DNA of 64,000 nucleotides from the NCBI RefSeq assembly GCF_000143415.4, contig NW_003314294.1, positions 811,453-875,452 of the forward strand, given 5' to 3'. The DNA comes from Selaginella moellendorffii. Taxonomy: Eukaryota; Streptophyta; Lycopodiopsida; Selaginellales; Selaginellaceae. Each line of letters opens with the position of its first letter. The first letter of the stretch is position 1. Of the stretch, positions 57,881 through 64,000 are shown piece by piece. A program made the position numbers and the translations under genes. The notes beneath the pieces are model-generated. The model was not told where the DNA came from and searched no databases. It was given only the letters and a program-made list of their open reading frames with translations.

Positions 57881-58956
57881 TTGCCAAAAAGAAATTATAG
57901 TACAACCCCATAATATCCTGTTTAACACATTTATAAACTAAAACTTTATAATGCACAAGTTAATGAAAAGCATAACTGCATCAATTCAAAGGCCAAGCCT
58001 AACAAAGTTATATTCAGGAAGTGATCACCAAACCAATCCTCCATAAATCCATATTCTATATCAAAATGTTACTCAAGTTATAATAGATATAAGAAGAAGC
58101 ATTAATGATCATTATTCTTAAACTCAACCAACAAGGATTTAATAACTCTAATATTAATCACTAACTCTTCATTTTGCAAAGTTAACATAGTCCATACTAA
58201 ATCACTTTCAAAGAAAAGCCAAAACTCAACCAATTTTGTTTAAAATATAGATACCCTAATTTGCCACTCAACTTATTTAAACCCGAATATAGTTGTTAAC
58301 ACATGAATGCTAATAACATAAAGGTATAACCAAATTATTAATACCATTTTCACCAAGATTAGCAAAATAAAATGTCAATCTCCAATAAAGTTATAACTAA
58401 TTACTAAGCATTTGATTCACTACAGACGGAAAATTTGACATTCCTATAGAGAAAACATCCGATCTCATTCTAATCTTAACTTCAATAATGTCAATATTAA
58501 AGCATAATTTCAATGTTGTTAAGACTAAAACAAAGCTAGAAGAAGGTAAGAGTGAATCATCACTTAAATCTCTTTAACAACCAAGGTTAACCAAGGTTAA
58601 AGATACTATACTTAGTATTTAAGGCCAATCTGTCAAGAATACTTAGTTATAGATAATACATCATTAAGGAGTGAATCATCATATATAAGACTCAATACAA
58701 TTTAATATCATGAACTAAACTTAACTAGATAATATTAACATAGGTGGATCAATAATCCCATCAACACATCTAGCCATAACTTTGAGCATGACTGAAGAAG
58801 TTAACTAAAAATGATTAACACTCAATTGAAACTAAAATGATGACTATAAGATGGGCTTATATATATACATAACATCCTAATAAACAATCTTACAATATAG
58901 GTACTAACACTATAACTACAAAACAACTAAGCTAGATATCACTATCTTCAACCAAT
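57881..58956. other. AT-rich DNA, no gene seen
   Basis: Frames are short throughout; a small tandem ACCAAGGTTA pair lies near 58580. Confidence 0.5.
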
Positions 58957-59530
58957 TATAAGTAATTAAAGAGAACAATTTGAAAGACAATTTATAAAGG
59001 TTCAAATATAAAAGAAAAGGGAATACACCCCCTTTTCTAATTAATTAACAGTTTTAGGATATTTAGGGTTAAGCATCATTGAATTTGAGTATTTGAGTAT
59101 TATGCTGGATGACATCTTAAGAAGTCCAAATTGAGGAAATAGTATTAAAAGGGTATTGAGTCTAAGTTTGTTAGTTGGCTAAGGGAATCACACTATATGT
59201 TAAGATTGACAGTTGGTAGTCTAATTTGCTTTAGTTAAGCTCAACTCAAAAGGTAAGGTGTCAAGAGGCATTTAGTAATCCAATTTACTTTAGCTGGGCT
59301 CAACCTAAAGGGTAGGGTGTTAAGAGAGTGAAGTGCTTAAATTTTGTTCATTTGTAAGGAAATATAGCAAATTGTAAGCAATTGATCTCTTTGATTGGGA
59401 TAAAAGAGAATGACTCAAAAGACGATTTATAGGGGTTTAAATATAGAGTGCACCCAATTTTCTAATTTGTTAAGGGTGTTGGGATACTTGGAATTAAGTG
59501 TTTTTAGGTTTGAATAATACTTTCTAAGAT
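58957..59530 (+). mobile_element. Cassandra-type TRIM, degraded copy in plus orientation
   Basis: Left LTR about 58957-59140 (TATAAGTAATTAAAGAGAAC ... AAGAAGTCCAAATTGAGG). Right LTR from 59373 (TGTAAGCAATTGATCTCTTT) to about 59530, where similarity stops before the 5S C-box. The interior has GGCTAAGGGAATCACAC and GGCTCAACCTAAAGGGTAGG, the same blocks as in the element at 12418-13013, and part of the interior is duplicated. Much more decayed than the copy in hAT-C. Confidence 0.65.
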
Positions 59531-59689
59531 ATTTATTACTTGGAGTTAATACTTACAAGTGTATGGCTACCAAGACCAAGTCAAAATCAATAAGAGCTCA
59601 CTACTCCCATAGAGTTTAATTCAAATGCAAGGTGTAATCTGCGACTAAATATAACACTACCTAAAAAAGGCATAATTCATAACCTAAGT

Positions 59690-60060
59690 TTTATTTATTG
59701 ATAATTTGGTCTCTAAAATATCTTTGTCTATGACTTTGATATTATCCATCTAATTAATCATGAAGTTTGGGTCAGTAAAGGTAAGTTTTAACACTTTATG
59801 TGCATAGTGAAATCTTTAGTCATAGGATAATTAATGTTAATTGGTCACATAACCCACCTTTCTCTTGATATTCCTAATTTTGCTAAAAGGGTGTGAAAGC
59901 TAATTGCATATTTACAATATTCTTACTGATGGGTTTGGTTTATTTACTTATGAGGGTTGAGGTCATTGGCATCTCTCTCTATATCACATGCAGGTAAGGG
60001 CATATCATCTTTTATAAACTTGGTGACTCCCAAAGCAGTAAGGATGGCTGATTTTATTAG
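59690..60060. repeat. Dispersed repeat related to 48180-48570
   Basis: Shared blocks include TTTGGGTCAGTAAAG against TTTGGGTTAGTATAA, CACTTTATGTGCATAGT against CACTTCATGTGCATTGT, and GTCACATAACC.ACCTTTCTCT. Same orientation, diverged, noncoding. Confidence 0.6.
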
Positions 60061-60364
60061 TTATTTCCTTGTTGATAACAATTGGAAGGTGTATAAGTGT
60101 TAATATGTTTTACGGAGACAAATGACTAAATTTTCCATTCTACTTTAACCATTTAATTACATCTTTGACTACTTGGAGGAGTCTCACTCATGAACTTTAT
60201 AAGTTTTATTCTTAACTTGGGAACATGCTGAGTGGTCATCCCTTGACCACACCATAGCATCTTTAGGATGCCCGGAGACATAAGAAACACCCATTAATCC
60301 CCATCATGTCCCTATTCATCCATAGTTGTGCTTGCCAACACTGCCACTGGTTTAGGGCTTAAAG

Positions 60365-60592
60365 GCCCGACCACTAAGTCTTACTGACTTCTAGGACTTC
60401 CTCACCATATAATTATATCCTTAATCACTACACCAAAGGATTGTTTTTCTTCCTTTCCAAAGTTTGGGACTTTAAGATAACATTTCAAAACATCATAGCC
60501 ATACGTGAGCCTTGTGAGTACTCTCCCCACCTTTTGCCTTTAAGTGCCCTAGCCATGTGGCTAGAGCAAGGTTTTGATGAGCCACACCAAGG
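60365..60592 (-). repeat. Repeat arm inverted relative to 63250-63547
   Basis: Its reverse complement reads GGCTCATCAAAACCTTGCTC, CTAGCCACATGGCTAGGGCA, and GAGGAAGTCCTAGAAGTCAG then CTTAGTGGTCGGGCC. The plus strand at 63250-63547 has matching, diverged blocks in the same order. Confidence 0.65.
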
Positions 60593-62574
60593 TTAGAATT
60601 CCACTTCAATCACTACCATATGGCACCCTTTTGATTCCACTTTAGGGCTTAGGGATTTGTGTTTCACCACCTATAAACGAAATTCGATGTCCTCATCAAA
60701 TGATAAATCATTTTATAAAGTAACACTATTATATATTACCCTTTCCATCCTTAACACCAAGCTAATATTTGTCGATGGTTTGACACCGAAAGCTCACCAT
60801 GCTTTACCCATCCTCTAAGGAGCATAATCTCTCTAATTTAGAGACTCATTCGACCACTTGTGGTGGTTCTCTCCCTTTATTAGTTTAGTTTTTGCTAAAC
60901 CTATTAGAGACATCTTCTCTATTTCAATCTCACTACTCATTCCTGAGTAGTCTCAACTTCTATTAACATATCCATTGCATTTTGGAACTTTTAATTTTGA
61001 CTTCTCGAAGTCAATTTCCTGAGTGTCTCTGACACCTTGTATTACATATATTGTGCAATTCCACTTCTCTATCCTTGAAAGCTTTTTACTTGAGGGCACC
61101 ATCATCCTCTCTTTTATTTCATGCTACTCTAGACACTAAGTGTCATTTATCCATAATTTGTGCTAAGGTTGTCCATAACTCTATCATTTTGCTACCTTGC
61201 TACTCCATCTCTTGGAGTTTTATCCTTCGCCACATTAAAGTGTTAAAGAAATTCATCCTTGGAAACTTATTTCCTTTCCCACAATCTATTAGCATCCACC
61301 ACTTAATGGTTCTTCTTCTAACTTGTCATTTAAATTCCTTCCAATGATTTGTATGATCCATTCTTGGTTATTAGTTTTTTGCTCATATCCTTTGATTGTT
61401 GTATATACCTTTTTGATGTGCTCTTTTGGATATTTTATTATCCATCCATTGCTTTGGAATGTAAATATGTCCTCTAATGGGAAAGGCAAGTACTCATTAT
61501 ATACTTCTACTTCAACTTGTAGTACTATCATTTTTGCACACAATTCTCCTATTTCGACATAGTATACTTTACACAATAGGTCCAGACTCTCTATCATTGC
61601 TCAACCTACTTCTCTTCCAGTCTCTATAAAAAGTGAGACAATGATAATGAAGTTACTTCTTTGATAATCTTATACAACTTTTCTACTTTAACTTGTATTT
61701 CTTACCAGTTGCTTATATAAAAAACATGTCTCCAACTTCTAGACACCACCCTATCATCAAGGTTCCACTATAAGAAAAATGAATTTTATAAAAACCTTTG
61801 CATACCTTAGAATTCACTAGTTGATGCTACACTTTTTTGATGCCACACCCATCACTAGTTTAATTTGTGCATGCTGGAAATGTGAAGTATAATTATAGTG
61901 ATGAAAAATATAGAAAGTTTATAAAGATCTACTTACAACATCATTGATGTTTTGACAGCTATGGTATTCCATAAATTCTCCTTTGGATCCATATCCAATG
62001 AACTCCTATAAAAAAACTCATGTTTCACATCAAATTGTACCAATAACATAAGAAAGATATATGCCTTTGTAGTTGCATTTTTATTATGAACATTCATCAA
62101 ATTGGTAATGGGTATTGGCTGTAAGATAAGAAAAATATCAATAGGTAATTGAGAACGTAAAAGCTTACAATAGTTGAGGTGGTTAGGTTTTCAAACTTAG
62201 AGGCCAAGTGTGAGATTTAGATATGTCATTGAAGTCAGTACTTCGTCATCTTCTCCCAATGCTTCAGCATCTGCAAACACTGAATCTAAGGAATATCAAG
62301 TCATATACTCTAGCTAAGATATTATTGTGAGACACAAATCCCTAAGCCCCAAAGTAGAACTGAAAGTGTGCCGTATGACAATGATTGAAGCGGAAGTCTA
62401 ACAAGTGTAACATGTTTAGACCAAAAGCTCCGACTCGAAAAGTCGAGAATGGGAATGGAACTCCAAATAAAATGCTCAATGAATAAGCACGAAGATCAAT
62501 GAATGAGTCTCTAAAAAGGGATATAAGAGGGATTGATACATGGCAAGTGTCATGACACATGGAAGTGTAAGGAC
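60593..62574. other. AT-rich DNA, no gene established
   Basis: A minus-strand frame at 61597-61289 is open for 102 codons without recognisable motifs. Nothing else stands out. Confidence 0.4.
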
Positions 62575-62925
62575 TAAGTCTGAGAAGGAGTCCGAGAAGG
62601 AATCTAAGATGGAGTTCAAGATAGAGTCCGAGAAGGAGGCCGAGATGGAGTCCGAGATGGAGTCTGAAATGGAGTTTAAAGAGTCTAAGATGGAGTTCGA
62701 GATGGAATCCAAGAAGGAGTCTAAGATAGAGTCTAAGAAGAAGTCCGAGATGGAATCCAAAAAGGAGTCCGAGATGGAGCCCGAGATCAAGTTCGAGATG
62801 GAGTTCAAGAAGGAGTGCGAGATGGAATTCGAGATGGAGCCTGAGATCAAGTCTGAGATGGAGATTGAGATTGAGACCAAGACCGAGACAAAGACTGAGT
62901 CCAAGTCTGAGTCCAAATACTAATA
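62575..62925 (+). repeat. 12-bp minisatellite (GAGATGGAGTCC-like)
   Basis: About 29 imperfect units of the pattern RARRWGGAGTYY, such as GAGATGGAGTCC, AAGAAGGAGTCC and GAGATCAAGTTC. Because the period is a multiple of three and lacks stops, both strands stay open. The plus frame 62540-62923 would give a repeated Glu/Lys/Ser/Met peptide, and the minus frames give Leu-rich or Ser/Ile-rich ones. There is no start context, intron or homologue to support a gene, so I treat it as a simple repeat. Confidence 0.8.
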
Positions 62926-63249
62926 CAAGTTGATGGTGAAAGCCCAAAAAGATTGTCCCTTAGAGGGCTGTGAAGGGTTCCAAAAGTATAGTAAGGAAAG
63001 TGTGGGGGTTGAACTCCAGTGGAATTAATTTAACTAGAAAATGCTAGTGTGACCTAGTATGACCTAGGAAGGCTACACCTACATAGTGGGTGATGATATA
63101 ACCACTAAGGAGTCCAAGGTTAAAGTAAATATAAATAAACAAATAGGGTAGCTTGGTGAAGTGTTCAAGAGTCGACTATAACTCCTTTAAGAGATCAAAT
63201 GATCAATACTCTCAATCCAAGTATGGGTGGCACTATCTATTTGGATATT
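62926..63249. other. No gene seen
   Basis: Unstructured sequence between the minisatellite and the repeat arm. Confidence 0.4.
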
Positions 63250-63547
63250 TAGTATGGCTTATCAGAACCTCACTCTAGCCATATGGCTAAGGCATCCAGA
63301 AGCAGAAGGTAGGGGTAGTACCCATGAGGCTCATATTGGGCCACAGTGTTTCAAAATGGCTAGGGCACCCAGAAATAAAAGGTGGGGGAATACCCACAAA
63401 GCTTGGGCTAGGCTATAATGTTTCAAAATGTCATTCCAAAGTCTAAGATTATAGAAAAGAAAAGGAGCAATCCTCTTGTGTAGAGACCAAGGATAAAGTC
63501 ACATAATGAGGAAGTCCCAGAGGTTAATGGAACTTAGTGGTCGAGCC
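63250..63547 (+). repeat. Repeat arm with internal 70-75 bp duplication
   Basis: Inverted partner of 60365-60592. A segment ending GTTTCAAAATG occurs twice in tandem (about 63285-63358 and 63359-63430), each copy containing a block like GGTRGGGG.ARTACCCA followed by GGCT. The single-copy state is kept in the other arm. Confidence 0.65.
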
Positions 63548-63551
63548 TTCG

Positions 63552-64000
63552 GTGTAAGCTCTTAAATTTGGATTTCCCAGAATATCACCTAACTCAATAC
63601 TATTCAAACTTAAAAATACTCAACCTCAAATATCCCAAAACTCTTAATCGATTGGAAAAGAGGGTGCATTTTTGTTCATGGGCCCTTTCCATTTATATTT
63701 AAACCCTTATAGATTATCTCTTGAGTCATTCTTTATGGTTGCTTATAATTTACTATATTTCCCTACAAGTTCACACCTTCGTGAATAGAAGATAGGAATC
63801 ACAGCCCTCCTAAGAGCTCTACTCTCTTGAAACCCTACCCTTCAGGTCAAGCCCAATTAGAGGCAAATTAAACTTGCTAGATGTCAATCTCAATAAGTGG
63901 TGTGATTCCCCTAGCCAACCAATAAAGTTAGACCCAAGATATATTTAATACCAAATATAAACTCCTGAGTTTTGACTTCTTTGGAGGTCACCCAATCTAA
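63552..64000 (-). mobile_element. Cassandra-type TRIM, cut by the window end
   Basis: LTR at 63552-63747 (TGTAAGCTCTTAAATTTGG ... GCTTATA), interior with GTGGTGTGATTCCCCTAGCC as in the 12418-13013 element, and the second LTR starting at about 63956 and running off the window. The 5S-like block is present on the minus strand in both LTRs but carries several changes (GGTGATATTCTGGGAAATCC). Confidence 0.75.

Noticed and set aside
61289-61597. 102-codon minus frame in AT-rich DNA
   Set aside because: No motif, no splice context; could be a decayed transposon piece, but this cannot be shown by eye.
62342-62947. 201-codon minus-strand Leu-rich frame and the 127-codon plus-strand Glu/Lys frame
   Set aside because: Both come from the 12-bp minisatellite; neither has splice or promoter context nor homologues I can recognise.

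Overview
The window looks like nuclear DNA of a vascular plant, most probably a lycophyte close to Selaginella. The reasons are very short spliceosomal introns (about 50-90 bp), several plant-type PPR genes and fragments, a plant PHT1 phosphate transporter, a germin-like protein, a GCN1 (ILITYHIA) homologue, and plant transposons (hAT, Ty3/gypsy, a Cassandra-type TRIM). It has an N gap at 1-93 and another at 50287-50681. No tRNA gene, CRISPR array or bacterial operon was seen.

Layout. 94-2307: AT-rich DNA and the remaining exon of a multi-membrane (SWEET-like) gene. 2308-16515: three related hAT elements (A, B, C) separated by copies of a 1.2-kb spacer. A and C each have their own 8-bp target-site duplication, while B carries the left flank of C and the right flank of A, as expected for an unequal crossover product. 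A Cassandra-type TRIM with 5S rRNA-derived LTRs is nested in C. 16524-22757: minus-strand gene remnants, including a Nup107-like exon and a truncated GCN1 pseudogene. 23026-31180: a degraded PPR plus TPR/SET duplicate, an intact germin-like gene, a PPR-DYW pseudogene, a LINE fragment, and a TPR-SET gene with one frameshift. 31380-35160: PPR and LRR receptor-kinase pseudogenes and an unrecognised decayed gene. 35313-36262: a 0.95-kb foldback with a microsatellite loop.

39562-45580 is the healthy gene island: PHT1, an eight-exon coiled-coil gene, a small membrane-protein gene and a 776-residue PPR gene, all on the minus strand and only 78-242 bp apart. A PHR1-type P1BS site lies in the 114-bp interval upstream of PHT1. 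From about 46 kb to the end the DNA is AT-rich and repeat-dominated: tandem and dispersed repeats, a mannose-lectin-domain gene with a frameshift, a young Ty3/gypsy element at 52867-57874 with separate gag and pol frames, two more Cassandra-type copies, and a 12-bp minisatellite.

The clearly intact genes are the germin-like protein, PHT1, the coiled-coil protein, the small membrane protein and the large PPR protein. Most other coding signals are broken. Repeated insertion and recombination of transposons explain most of the structure. All gene identities come from reading motifs by eye; no database search was run.
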